Of a DNA stretch of 64,000 nt, positions 35,454 through 45,006 are shown in pieces. Under the pieces are notes generated by a model, which searched no databases, was not told the DNA's origin, and worked only from the letters and a program-made list of their open reading frames with translations. A program made the position numbers and the translations under genes. The DNA is from DATGMS01 sp040905145 (GTDB taxonomy: Bacteria; Bacteroidota; Bacteroidia; Cytophagales; Cyclobacteriaceae): contig JBBDSC010000164.1 of NCBI GenBank assembly GCA_040905145.1, positions 1 to 64,000 on the forward strand, written 5' to 3'. Every line of letters starts with the position of its first letter. The stretch's first letter is position 1.

Positions 35454-36974
35454 ATGAAGGTTCTAAAAAAATATTTATATATCTTAACTGTCATTGTATT
35501 GGGCAGTGGTTGTGAAGGTTTTCTGGATAAAAACCCCACGGATCAGCTTTCCTCCGGTTTATTCTGGAAATCAAAATCGGATTTTGATAATGCCCTTGCA
35601 GCAGTCTATGGTACTTTACAAAATTCCATTTACTCTTTTGGTGTTCCCAACTGGGACGTCATCACGGATAATGGCTATGGGCAACATAACTATGAAGGTA
35701 GTAATGGAATAGTCCAGGGAAATATTTTTCCCTCTTCTGGAGGATATATTTCCTCAGTTTACACCAGCTCTTATCAGGCGATTGCAAGGATAAACATTTT
35801 CCTGGAAAATTTAGAGGCATATCAAGGAGAGGATATGGATAATGACTTGAAAATGACTTATGAGGGAGAAACTAAGTTTATCCGTGCCTTTTATTATTTC
35901 CAGCTCTATACGGCTTATGGTTCGGTACCAATAGTCACCGAACCGTTGAACTTTGAAAATCAACATCAGGAAAAAAGGCCAGCAACAGAAGTTTTTGACC
36001 AGGTTATTTCAGACTTGGATGAGGCGATAGAACTCCTGCCGGAAGAAGCCTTTTATAACAGTAACGGCCATGCTGTAAAAGCATCAGCAGAAGCTTTAAA
36101 AGTAAGGGTTTTGTTGTTTGTGGCTTATGATGAAAATGGAAATGCCCAAGCCGATATCATGCAATCGGCCAAAGAACATGTATTATCAGTGATGGAGTCG
36201 GGTTATGAACTGGATGAAGAATATACCCATGTATTCCAGGATGCTACTCAAGAAGGTAACCAGGAGATTATATTCTCCATTAAATTTTTGGCTCCGGATA
36301 ATTCGACTCCCATGGATCAATGGTATGGAGATTGGTTAGTGGTGAGCCCACTTCAAAATATGGTAGATGAATATGAGTATATTGATGGGTTGCCATTTGG
36401 GGAATCCCCATTAACGGATGCTGATGCCCCTTTTTCTAATAGGGATCCCCGCTTGGGACATACTATTTTTGTAGATGAGGTGGATTGGGGAGGTGGGAAT
36501 ACCCATAGACCTTCAAACGATCGGCCTACAGGGTATGGATTGAAGAAATTCCTCACCCCCGAGCTTACTCCTTATGGCTACTCCACCAGAAGTCAACAAG
36601 ACTGGGTTCTCTTAAGATATGCGGACATACTGCTCATGTATGCTGAAATTGAGAATGAATTGGAAGGTCCCACGGCCAGTGTTTATGAGGCGGTAGACGC
36701 AGTCAGGAACAGATCTGAAATGCCTGGTTTACCTCAAGGATTAAGCCAGGAAGAAATGCGTCAACGGATCAGACATGAGCGAAGGGTGGAGCTGGCTTTT
36801 GAAGGATTAAGGTATTATGATCTAAAACGATGGAAAATTGCTGGAGAGGTGCTTAATAATGTGGATGATGGTATTATCCCATATAACTTTGAAGACAGGT
36901 TTTACCATTGGCCCATACCACAATCAGAAATTGATAAAAGCGATGGCATTTTAGTTCAAAACCCGGATTATTAA
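35454..36974 (+). CDS. RagB/SusD family nutrient-binding lipoprotein
   Basis: A 506-residue SusD homologue, the surface lid of the preceding SusC. The lipoprotein signal ends GSGCEGFLDKNPTDQLS (lipid-modified Cys20). Typical SusD segments are ETKFIRAFYYFQLYTAYGSVP, the ASAEALKVRVLLF helix, WVLLRYADILLMYAEIENE and the C-terminal RHERRVELAFEGLRYYDLKRW ending PIPQSEIDKS. Length and architecture are complete. The substrate cannot be read directly; the locus context suggests fucosylated glycans. Confidence 0.96.
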   Translation: MKVLKKYLYILTVIVLGSGCEGFLDKNPTDQLSSGLFWKSKSDFDNALAAVYGTLQNSIYSFGVPNWDVITDNGYGQHNYEGSNGIVQGNIFPSSGGYISSVYTSSYQAIARINIFLENLEAYQGEDMDNDLKMTYEGETKFIRAFYYFQLYTAYGSVPIVTEPLNFENQHQEKRPATEVFDQVISDLDEAIELLPEEAFYNSNGHAVKASAEALKVRVLLFVAYDENGNAQADIMQSAKEHVLSVMESGYELDEEYTHVFQDATQEGNQEIIFSIKFLAPDNSTPMDQWYGDWLVVSPLQNMVDEYEYIDGLPFGESPLTDADAPFSNRDPRLGHTIFVDEVDWGGGNTHRPSNDRPTGYGLKKFLTPELTPYGYSTRSQQDWVLLRYADILLMYAEIENELEGPTASVYEAVDAVRNRSEMPGLPQGLSQEEMRQRIRHERRVELAFEGLRYYDLKRWKIAGEVLNNVDDGIIPYNFEDRFYHWPIPQSEIDKSDGILVQNPDY

Positions 36975-37002
36975 AGAATAGAAGAATCATGATTCATCAA
37001 CC

Positions 37003-39462
37003 ATGAAAAATATATCCATTAAGAATCTGTTGGTCATCTGGAGTTTTGTTTTGATCCACCAGTTTACCCTTGCCCAAAATGCAGATATTTCCTTATTTTT
37101 CAAACAACCCGCTACCAGTTACTTGGAAGCTTTGCCTTTGGGCAATGGCAACTTGGGGGCGCTGATCATGGGAAATCCCAACCGGGACAGGATCATTCTT
37201 AATGAAAAATCCCTCTGGTCAGGAGGCGTACAGGATGCCGACAGGGAGGATGCCCATGAGTATTTAAAGAAAATTCAAAACCTTTTGTTGTCAGGGGAAA
37301 ATAAAGCCGCTCAGGAACTCCTACAGGAGCACTTCATCAGCAAAGGAAGAGGCTCCGGTTATGGCAATGGAGCCAATGATCCCTATGGTAGTTATCAGAC
37401 CTTAGGTGACCTGTGGATAAATTGGGCCGACACCCTTTCCCCTTTTTCCAATTATAAAAGGGTTCTGGATTTGGAGAACGCCATGGCGAACACCAACTGG
37501 GAAAGAAATGGAGTTATGTATGTACAAGAAGCTTTCACCAGTATAGCGGATGATGCCTTGATCATTAAATTGTCAGCCTCTGAAAGGGGTAAAATAAGCT
37601 TTTCCACCACTTTGGAAAGGAAGGAAAATGCCCAAACCAAAAGCATAAAAAATAACCACGCCTTGATGACCGGCCAACTGCCCAATGCAGACCAGCCGGG
37701 AATGAAATTTGCCTCACTCTTGCAGGTAATCCCCCAAGGTGGGACAATAGTAACAGAGGATGGTAATCTAAAGGTTGAGCAAGCTGACGCCTGTTACCTC
37801 ATTCTTGTCGCTGCGACTGATTACAACATAGAGGACTTCAGGATCAGGGCAGAAGATCCAGAAGAAGCAGTTTTGGATAAAATGGCCCGTTTTGGGACCT
37901 TTGAAGAAAAAGTGGCTAAGCAAAAGCATCTGGATGCCTTTGCCCAATATTTTGAAAGGAACAGCTTCCAATTGGCACATCAAGAGGAAGAGATCAAAGA
38001 GTTGACCACTCCAGAAAGGTTGCAACGTTATGCAGCAGGACATAGAGATGCACAGTTGCCGGTATTGTATTATAATTTTGGTAAATATTTACTGATTTCT
38101 TCCTCACAACCAGGTCAGTTACCGGCCAATTTACAAGGGATCTGGGCACCGGAATATCAAGCGCCTTGGAATGGGGATTACCACTTGAATATTAATGTGC
38201 AAATGAATTATTGGCTGGCTGAACCCATAGGCTTGGGGGATTTGGCAGAACCGTTGCACCGGTTTACTGCTGGTTTGGTGGAGCCGGGAAAGAAGACGGC
38301 ACAGGCCTATTACAATGCACCGGGTTGGGTGGCCCATGTCCTTGGTAATCCTTGGGGCTTTACTTCCCCCGGAGAGGGGGCAAGCTGGGGATCCACCCTT
38401 ACAGGAGGGGCTTGGTTGACCGAGCATATTTGGGAACATTTCAGGTATACACGGGATACGGCTTTTCTGGAAGCATACTATCCGGTGATGAAAGGGGCCA
38501 CAGAATTCTTATCGGATATTTTGATCGAAGAACCCGAAAATCAATGGCTGGTGACAGCTCCATCCAATTCTCCCGAAAATACCTATATCATGCCAGATGG
38601 TTTCAAGGGACAAACCGCTATGGGTCCAACCATGGACATGCAGATCGCCCGTGAACTGTTTGGTTATACCATCAATGCGGCCAACATTCTTGGGAAGGAC
38701 CAGGTCTTTGTTCAAGAATTAGAAAGCATTAGAGGAAGGTTGGCCCCTAACCAGATAGGCCAACAAGGCGATATCAATGAATGGTTGCATGATTGGGAGG
38801 ACGCGGAGCCTCAGCACCGCCATGTATCCCACTTGTATGGCTTACATCCTTATGATGAAATCACCCCCTGGGGCACCCCTGAACTGGCCGCTGTAGCCGA
38901 AGAAACCCTTCGCCAAAGAGGAGATGGGGGTACTGGGTGGAGCAAGGCCTGGAAGATTAATTTTTGGGCAAGATTGGGAGATGGAGATCATGCCCTTATC
39001 TTGTTCAAGGAGCTATTAAAGCCAACTGGCGGAAATGATAATGGCATGAGAATGAGTGGCGGCGGGACTTACCCCAACCTGTTTTGTGCCCATCCCCCTT
39101 TTCAGATCGATGGGAATTTTGGCGGAGCAGCTGGGATTGCAGAAATGCTCCTTCAAAGCCACGGTGAGCAGGAAGTGATCCGATTGTTGCCCGCATTGCC
39201 TTCTTCCGAAGAATGGCAGGAGGGAAGTGTAAAAGGAATGCATGCCCGTGGGGCATTTGTGCTGGATTATGAATGGTCAAACGGAAAGGTGCAAAATGCT
39301 CAGATTCATTCCTTAAAAGGAGTCACCTGCCATTTACTGTTGGGGCCGGGGATGAAGGTAAAGGACAATAAAGGAAATGAATTGTCAAAGAACACTTCCT
39401 CTGAGAAACAAGAGGTGTTTTTCAAGACTCTTCCAGGAGAAACATATCACATCAGTAATTAG
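37003..39462 (+). CDS. GH95 family alpha-L-fucosidase (or alpha-L-galactosidase)
   Basis: An 819-residue GH95 enzyme with a signal peptide ending in TLAQ. The N-terminal beta-sandwich opens SYLEALPLGNGNLGALIMGN, and the (alpha/alpha)6 barrel carries the family landmarks NYHLNINVQMNYWLAEP, TAPSNSPEN (Glu525, at the place of the general acid), HRHVSHLYGLHP and QIDGNFGGAAGIAE (Asp703, the base aspartate position). GH95 proteins are inverting exo-hydrolases of alpha-1,2-linked L-fucose, and some act on alpha-L-galactose; the residue that separates the two cannot be judged here. It follows susCD by 28 bases, so susC-susD-GH95 looks like one transcript. Confidence 0.93.
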   Translation: MKNISIKNLLVIWSFVLIHQFTLAQNADISLFFKQPATSYLEALPLGNGNLGALIMGNPNRDRIILNEKSLWSGGVQDADREDAHEYLKKIQNLLLSGENKAAQELLQEHFISKGRGSGYGNGANDPYGSYQTLGDLWINWADTLSPFSNYKRVLDLENAMANTNWERNGVMYVQEAFTSIADDALIIKLSASERGKISFSTTLERKENAQTKSIKNNHALMTGQLPNADQPGMKFASLLQVIPQGGTIVTEDGNLKVEQADACYLILVAATDYNIEDFRIRAEDPEEAVLDKMARFGTFEEKVAKQKHLDAFAQYFERNSFQLAHQEEEIKELTTPERLQRYAAGHRDAQLPVLYYNFGKYLLISSSQPGQLPANLQGIWAPEYQAPWNGDYHLNINVQMNYWLAEPIGLGDLAEPLHRFTAGLVEPGKKTAQAYYNAPGWVAHVLGNPWGFTSPGEGASWGSTLTGGAWLTEHIWEHFRYTRDTAFLEAYYPVMKGATEFLSDILIEEPENQWLVTAPSNSPENTYIMPDGFKGQTAMGPTMDMQIARELFGYTINAANILGKDQVFVQELESIRGRLAPNQIGQQGDINEWLHDWEDAEPQHRHVSHLYGLHPYDEITPWGTPELAAVAEETLRQRGDGGTGWSKAWKINFWARLGDGDHALILFKELLKPTGGNDNGMRMSGGGTYPNLFCAHPPFQIDGNFGGAAGIAEMLLQSHGEQEVIRLLPALPSSEEWQEGSVKGMHARGAFVLDYEWSNGKVQNAQIHSLKGVTCHLLLGPGMKVKDNKGNELSKNTSSEKQEVFFKTLPGETYHISN

Positions 39463-39600
39463 AGTCCATACCACAAAGCAGAATTATATATATTGCGTTA
39501 TTATAAAACCGTACAAGCTTAACTTATAACTTACCATTCATCATTATAATTCATAACTCATCAGTCATAAATCCTAACCCAATTCAATAACCACTAAGCC

Positions 39601-41730
39601 TTGAAACTTAATCCCTACCTTTTATTCCTGCTGATTTTTTGTATGGCATGTAAAAACCATGCTGCGCCACATTCCGAAGCCGGTAAAGATTGGCCGGTGT
39701 ACCTAGGCGGTAAAAGCAGTGCGCAATATTCCCCTTTGGATCAGATTAACCCCCAGAATGTGGATCAGCTGGAGGTAGCTTGGGTTTATCAAACGGGGGA
39801 TGCAGATTCTACAGGAAAAACGCAGATTCAATGCAATCCTATTGTGGTTGATGGAATTATGTACGGGAGTTCGCCAAAACTGAAAATATTTGCGATCAAT
39901 GCTGCAACAGGCAAAAACCTATGGGAGTTTGATCCCAAAAAGATCATGGACTTTGGGTTGGGCGCCAACCGTGGGGTCACTTATTGGCAAGAGGGGGAGG
40001 ATAAAAGGATTCTTTTTACGGCAGGGTCCCATCTTTTTTGTCTGAATGCAGAATCAGGGCAGTTGATGGAAGGTTTTGGAGATAATGGCAAGGTTTCTTT
40101 AAAGTCAGGTTTGGGGGAAAGGGCCAATGAACTTTATGTAACGGCATCCAGTCCTGGAATCATCTTTAATGATAAACTGATCATTGGGTCCCGTGTGTCT
40201 GAAAATGATGATGCGGCCCCTGGATATATCAGGGCTTTTAATGTGGTTTCAGGAAAGTTGGAGTGGGTCTTTCATACCATTCCCAAGCCGGGAGAATTTG
40301 GACATGAAACCTGGCCTGAAGACAGTTTCTTACATGCTGGGGGAGCCAATTCCTGGGCAGGCATGAGTCTGGATGAAGACAGGGGAATTGTTTATGTGCC
40401 AACGGGATCGGCTTCTTTTGATTTTTGGGGAGGAAAACGACATGGGGAAAATTTATTTGCAAATTCTGTTTTGGCATTAAATGCTGAAAACGGAAATAGA
40501 ATCTGGCATTTTCAGACAGTACACCACGATTTATGGGACAGGGATTTACCCGCACCGGGAAATCTTGTCAGGATAGAACAGGAAGGTAGAAAAGTTGATG
40601 CCTTGGCCCAGATTACCAAATCAGGCTTTGTTTTTTTATTTGATAGGGAAACAGGGGAACCTCTTTTTCCCATTGAAGAAAAACCTGTGCCTGCTTCAGA
40701 CTTGGTGGGGGAACAGACTTGGGCAACCCAGCCTTTCCCCGTAAAACCCCCACCATTTGTAAGACAGCGATTCACTGATGAGGACATCACCAATATATCC
40801 CCAGCTGCCAAGCAATACGTTACTGATAAATTGACCAGCCTCCGCAAGGGCGATATGTTCACACCTCCCAGTACCCAGGGAACAATAATTTTCCCGGGTT
40901 TTGATGGTGGGGGTGAATGGGGGGGTGCTGCCTTTGATGAAACCAGTGGCCTTTTATATGTCAATGCCAATGAGATGCCTTGGATTTTGACCATGGTAAG
41001 CACGGACAGTGTGGAAAATGGGATTATTGACCAAGGTAAAACAGCCTATATCAGCCATTGTGGCACATGCCATGGATTGGATCTGAATGGGGATCCCTCA
41101 GGGGCATATCCTGGATTGGCAGCTATTGACAAGGAATATGATCAGGAGGAAATCCTAGAAATTATAAATAAGGGGAGGGGAAGGATGCCTGCACTTCAGC
41201 ATCTGGAAGAAGGAACAAAGAAGGCCATAATGAATTATATTTCAGGGATTGAAAATAAGGGTGGGGCACATCCCTCCGTTTTGGATTCCCCCACCATGAA
41301 AGTCCCTTACACCCACACGGGGTATAATAGGTTTATGGATGAGGAAGGCTATCCGGCCGTAAAGCCTCCATGGGGGACATTGGCTGCGATAGATCTCAAT
41401 GCCGGTAAAATTGCCTGGAAAGTACCCCTGGGGGAGTTCTCCGAATTAACTGCCAAGGGGATTCCTCCAACGGGAACGGAAAATTACGGGGGACCGGTAG
41501 TTACTGCAGGAGGGCTTGTTTTTATCGGGGCGTCCAAGGACGAATATTTCAGGGCATTTGATAAACTGTCGGGGAAGGAACTGTGGAAGTATAAATTGCC
41601 TGCCGGAGGCTATGCCACCCCTGCCGTATATGAGGTGGACGGGAGGCAATATGTGGTGATTGCTGCGGGAGGTGGCAAAATGGGCACCCCATCGGGGGAC
41701 AGTTATCTGGCTTTTGCTTTGAAAAGATAA
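39601..41730 (+). CDS. PQQ-dependent dehydrogenase lipoprotein with inserted cytochrome c domain
   Basis: A 709-residue quinoprotein. The start is TTG at 39601, because only this gives the lipoprotein signal (LLFLLIFCMAC, Cys16 or nearby) and no ATG precedes the fold. Tryptophan-docking blades of the beta-propeller are visible (WPVYLGGKSSAQYSPLDQIN, TGKNLWEFDPK, NRIWHFQTVHHDLWDRDLP). A mono-heme domain with CGTCH (Cys487, Cys490, His491) is inserted before the last blades, so electrons could pass from PQQ to heme c. It resembles membrane glucose/alcohol dehydrogenases (GdcB/GDH type). It follows the fucosidase by 138 bases of low-complexity spacer, so co-regulation with the glycan locus is possible but not shown. 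The substrate is unknown. Confidence 0.92.
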   Translation: MKLNPYLLFLLIFCMACKNHAAPHSEAGKDWPVYLGGKSSAQYSPLDQINPQNVDQLEVAWVYQTGDADSTGKTQIQCNPIVVDGIMYGSSPKLKIFAINAATGKNLWEFDPKKIMDFGLGANRGVTYWQEGEDKRILFTAGSHLFCLNAESGQLMEGFGDNGKVSLKSGLGERANELYVTASSPGIIFNDKLIIGSRVSENDDAAPGYIRAFNVVSGKLEWVFHTIPKPGEFGHETWPEDSFLHAGGANSWAGMSLDEDRGIVYVPTGSASFDFWGGKRHGENLFANSVLALNAENGNRIWHFQTVHHDLWDRDLPAPGNLVRIEQEGRKVDALAQITKSGFVFLFDRETGEPLFPIEEKPVPASDLVGEQTWATQPFPVKPPPFVRQRFTDEDITNISPAAKQYVTDKLTSLRKGDMFTPPSTQGTIIFPGFDGGGEWGGAAFDETSGLLYVNANEMPWILTMVSTDSVENGIIDQGKTAYISHCGTCHGLDLNGDPSGAYPGLAAIDKEYDQEEILEIINKGRGRMPALQHLEEGTKKAIMNYISGIENKGGAHPSVLDSPTMKVPYTHTGYNRFMDEEGYPAVKPPWGTLAAIDLNAGKIAWKVPLGEFSELTAKGIPPTGTENYGGPVVTAGGLVFIGASKDEYFRAFDKLSGKELWKYKLPAGGYATPAVYEVDGRQYVVIAAGGGKMGTPSGDSYLAFALKR

Positions 41731-41776
41731 AAGCAATTTCTTTCTTACCTATCCTAGAAAATCCTCTCAAGGATAA

Positions 41777-41944
41777 AGAAATAATGAAAAGATTGTAAGT
41801 CATGGTGGCAAACAAAGAATGCCAGTCCGGGAGTATTACCCTAATGAAAAACCGTTCAAAATGTGCTATGTGGAAGATCCATTTGGGGTAGTTTTTGAGA
41901 TTTATACCCATAGTTACGAACTGACTTACTCAGCCGGGGCATAT
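41777..41944 (+). pseudogene. Glyoxalase/VOC family relic (C-terminal fragment)
   Basis: In one frame the DNA reads SHGGKQRMPVREYYPNEKPF then KMCYVEDPFGVVFEIYTHSY and ELTYSAGAY, the typical C-terminal half of a vicinal-oxygen-chelate (glyoxalase/bleomycin resistance) protein, including the metal-ligand Glu of FEIY. A stop codon lies just upstream (41774-41776), and the N-terminal half is missing. After SAGAY the frame runs on into unrelated AT-rich sequence up to 42178. It is almost certainly a decayed gene. Confidence 0.7.
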
Positions 41945-42085
41945 GAGGAAAGATTAATTAAATATTTATTTCTTTTTGATTTACATCATCTGGCTGCCCA
42001 AAAAAATCTCAGCCTAATTTTTGATATTTCAGTACCTATTTTCAGCTCCTCTACTGGTATCTGTTGCCGTTCCTCCGCTATTTTT

Positions 42086-42143
42086 GTTGTTATTGTTATT
42101 AAAGTTTTTAATACTACAATAAATAAAAATAACAACTTTTTAT
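42086..42143 (+). terminator. AT-rich hairpin followed by T-run
   Basis: GTTGTTATTGTTATT (42086-42100) pairs with AATAAAAATAACAAC (42122-42136) with one mismatch across a 21-base loop and is followed by TTTTTATTAT. It lies between the VOC relic and the nrdJ promoter and may end readthrough from the dehydrogenase gene. The AT-only character makes the call tentative. The surrounding 41945-42216 holds no other gene. Confidence 0.4.
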
Positions 42144-42216
42144 TATCTGTATATTTTCAATATGTTGATTTTAAGTAATTTATAATTTTTTTTTGGAAAC
42201 TTCTATCTGCATATTC

Positions 42217-42245
42217 TTGTCTAAGATTAAAAAAAAGTATCTTTG
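42217..42245 (+). promoter_or_regulatory. Candidate nrdJ promoter
   Basis: TATCTTTG at 42238-42245 fits the Bacteroidota -7 box, with TTG at 42217-42219 as the -33 element at an 18-base spacing. The start of transcription would be near 42252, leaving a leader of about 90 bases. I see no cobalamin riboswitch (B12-box) in it. Confidence 0.6.
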
Positions 42246-42339
42246 TTTATACCAAAAAGAAGAAAAACTCTTTACATAGGCAGTAAAAAGCCGTAAATAC
42301 TGGTAATTCAACAGCTTACTCATCAGGAAAAAAACTGGA

Positions 42340-44898
42340 ATGGATATGGACGTAACAAAAACCACTGAAACAACCAAAACCTACACCTTAGATGAAGCAT
42401 TTCAAGCTTCTCTGAAGTATTTCAAGGGCGACGAATTGGCTGCCCGTGTTTGGGTAAACAAGTATGCCTTAAAAGATTCATTAGGGATCCTTTATGAATT
42501 GACCCCGGATGATATGCATAGAAGGATTGCCAAGGAAGTAGCAAGAATTGAAAAAAATTATCCCAACCCTTTGAGCGAAGAAGAAATCTTCGACCTGGTA
42601 AAAGACTTCAAATATATTATTCCCCAAGGAAGCCCCATGACAGGGATTGGCAATCCTTTTCAAATTGCTTCTCTTTCCAATTGTTTTGTAATTGGTTCCG
42701 ATGGACCTTCTGATTCTTATGGGGGTATCATGAAAATTGATCAGGAACAGGTTCAGTTAATGAAAAGACGGGGCGGTGTGGGCCATGATCTGTCTCATAT
42801 CCGGCCAAAGAGTTCACCGGTAAAAAACTCTGCCTTAACCTCTACCGGCTTGGTGCCTTTCATGGAGCGCTATTCAAACTCCACCCGGGAAGTTGCCCAG
42901 GATGGTCGCCGGGGGGCATTGATGCTTTCTGTTGCCATTAAGCACCCTGATGCGGAAAGCTTTATAGATGCCAAGATGACCCAAGGGAAAGTAACTGGCG
43001 CCAATGTTTCTGTTCGTATAGACGATGCTTTTATGAAGGCGGTAGAAAATAATACACCCTATGAGCAACAATATCCTGTGGAAAGTGGGGATCCATCCCA
43101 TGAAAACGAAATTGACGCCGGCAGGATCTGGAAAAAGATCGTTCACAACGCATGGAAATCCGCAGAGCCTGGAATTCTTTTCTGGGATACCATCATCCGC
43201 GAATCTTTGCCTGATTGCTATGCAGATTTAGGATATAAAACCGTTTCCACGAACCCTTGTGGTGAAATACCTTTGTGTCCTTACGATTCTTGCCGGTTAT
43301 TGGCTATCAATTTACTTTCTTACGTAGATAATCCATTTACCAAAGAGGCGGCCTTTAACTGGGATTTATTCAAAAAGCATGTGCAATACGCACAAAAGAT
43401 CATGGATGATATCATTGATCTTGAAATTGAAAAAATAGATGCCATTCTTAAAAAAATTGAGGAAGATCCCGAAGATATGGGCATTAAGGGTATTGAACAT
43501 AATTTATGGCTGGCTATTCGTGAAAAAGCCAACGAAGGACGGCGAACCGGGATTGGCATAACTGCAGAAGGCGATATGCTTGCTGCATTGGGATTAAAAT
43601 ATGGTAGTGATGAAGGGGTGGAATTCTCTGTTGAAATCCATAAAACACTGGCTATTGAGGCTTATCGGGGATCGGTATACACGGCAAAAGATCGTGGTGC
43701 CTTTGCTATTTATGATGCTGATCGTGAAAAAGAAAACCCATTCATGTTGCGTTTAAAGGAAGCAGACCCGCAGCTGTATTATGAAATGACAGAACATGGC
43801 AGAAGGAACATTGCTTTATTAACGATTGCCCCTACCGGCACCACCAGCTTAATGTCACAAACTTCTTCTGGTATTGAGCCTGTCTTTCTTCCGGTATATA
43901 AAAGAAGGAGAAAAGTCAACCCTAACGACAAAGATGTCCGTGTTGATTTTGTGGATGAATTAGGGGACTCTTGGGAAGAATATGTAGTATTCCACCACCA
44001 GTTTAAAGAATGGATGGAAATCAATGGGCACGATACGACTAAAAATTATACACAACCAGAACTGGATAAGCTTGTCGGGCTTTCTCCTTATTTTAAAGCA
44101 ACCTCCAATGATGTGGACTACCTGAAGAAAGTCAGGATGCAGGGTGCTATCCAAAAATGGGTAGACCATTCTATCAGTGTTACCATCAATATGCCCAATG
44201 ATGTCTCGGAGGATTTAGTGGGTGAATTGTATTTAGAAGCCTGGAAAGCAGGATGTAAAGGAGTGACCGTATACCGTGATGGATCCCGGTCCGGGGTATT
44301 GATCTCCAACGGAGAAAAGAAAAAAGAAGGAAGCGCGGAAGGTCTTTCTGTTTTCCCAACCACACGGCCAACCATTTTGGAGGCAGATGTTGTCCGCTTC
44401 CAAAACAACAAAGAAAGATGGGTGGCATTTATCGGATTGATCGATGATCGACCTTATGAAATTTTCACCGGACTCGCAGATGATGAAGATGGAATAATCC
44501 TTCCACGTTGGTTAAATAAAGGGCTGATTATTAAAAACCGCAATGAAGATGGAAGTTCACGTTATGACTTTCAGTATAAGAACAAACGTGGATATAAAAC
44601 AACCATTGAAGGATTGTCCTATAAATTCAACCCGGAATACTGGAATTATGCCAAATTAATTTCAAGTACTTTACGTCATGGAATGCCTATTGAAAAGGTG
44701 GTTGATTTAATAAGTAGCCTGCAATTGGATGAAGCCATCAATACTTGGAAGAACGGGGTTGCCCGTGCATTGAAGCGCTATGTCCCGGATGGAACAGAGG
44801 CGACCAAACAAAAATGTCAGAGCTGTAACTCAACAAATTTGCACTATCAGGAAGGATGCTTAACTTGCAAAGATTGCGGATCATCTAAATGTGGATAA
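42340..44898 (+). CDS. nrdJ: Vitamin B12-dependent (class II) ribonucleotide reductase
   Basis: An 852-residue adenosylcobalamin-dependent ribonucleotide reductase, which makes deoxynucleotides without oxygen-dependent radical cofactors. The active-site segments are visible: SLSNCFVIGSDGP (Cys115), RRGGVGHDLSHIRP, NPCGEIPLCPYDSCR (Cys307), TAPTGTTSLM, and GVTVYRDGSRSGVL near the end of the barrel. The C-terminus is a Cys-rich tail (CQSCNSTNLHYQEGCLTC then CGSSKCG), the zinc/redox shuttle typical of the family. It has its own candidate promoter. CGN arginine codons look commoner than in genes such as lon, and the neighbouring RluF-like gene shows the same tendency strongly. Confidence 0.96.
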   Translation: MDMDVTKTTETTKTYTLDEAFQASLKYFKGDELAARVWVNKYALKDSLGILYELTPDDMHRRIAKEVARIEKNYPNPLSEEEIFDLVKDFKYIIPQGSPMTGIGNPFQIASLSNCFVIGSDGPSDSYGGIMKIDQEQVQLMKRRGGVGHDLSHIRPKSSPVKNSALTSTGLVPFMERYSNSTREVAQDGRRGALMLSVAIKHPDAESFIDAKMTQGKVTGANVSVRIDDAFMKAVENNTPYEQQYPVESGDPSHENEIDAGRIWKKIVHNAWKSAEPGILFWDTIIRESLPDCYADLGYKTVSTNPCGEIPLCPYDSCRLLAINLLSYVDNPFTKEAAFNWDLFKKHVQYAQKIMDDIIDLEIEKIDAILKKIEEDPEDMGIKGIEHNLWLAIREKANEGRRTGIGITAEGDMLAALGLKYGSDEGVEFSVEIHKTLAIEAYRGSVYTAKDRGAFAIYDADREKENPFMLRLKEADPQLYYEMTEHGRRNIALLTIAPTGTTSLMSQTSSGIEPVFLPVYKRRRKVNPNDKDVRVDFVDELGDSWEEYVVFHHQFKEWMEINGHDTTKNYTQPELDKLVGLSPYFKATSNDVDYLKKVRMQGAIQKWVDHSISVTINMPNDVSEDLVGELYLEAWKAGCKGVTVYRDGSRSGVLISNGEKKKEGSAEGLSVFPTTRPTILEADVVRFQNNKERWVAFIGLIDDRPYEIFTGLADDEDGIILPRWLNKGLIIKNRNEDGSSRYDFQYKNKRGYKTTIEGLSYKFNPEYWNYAKLISSTLRHGMPIEKVVDLISSLQLDEAINTWKNGVARALKRYVPDGTEATKQKCQSCNSTNLHYQEGCLTCKDCGSSKCG

Positions 44899-45006
44899 TA
44901 GGAATGTGGGTTTGGAAGATTCAATAAAACATCCTTGCGAAGAAGTATTCCTTTTCTTTCCAGAGTCAGATCATCAATACCGAAAAGGTGTTAAATATTG
45001 AATTGC

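Noticed and set aside
41819..42178. A 119-residue open frame taken as a gene
   Set aside because: Only the first ~42 residues match a VOC protein C-terminus; the rest is translated AT-rich spacer, so it is treated as a relic.
42246..42339. Cobalamin riboswitch upstream of the B12-dependent ribonucleotide reductase
   Set aside because: The leader is too short (about 90 bases) and lacks a B12-box-like sequence.
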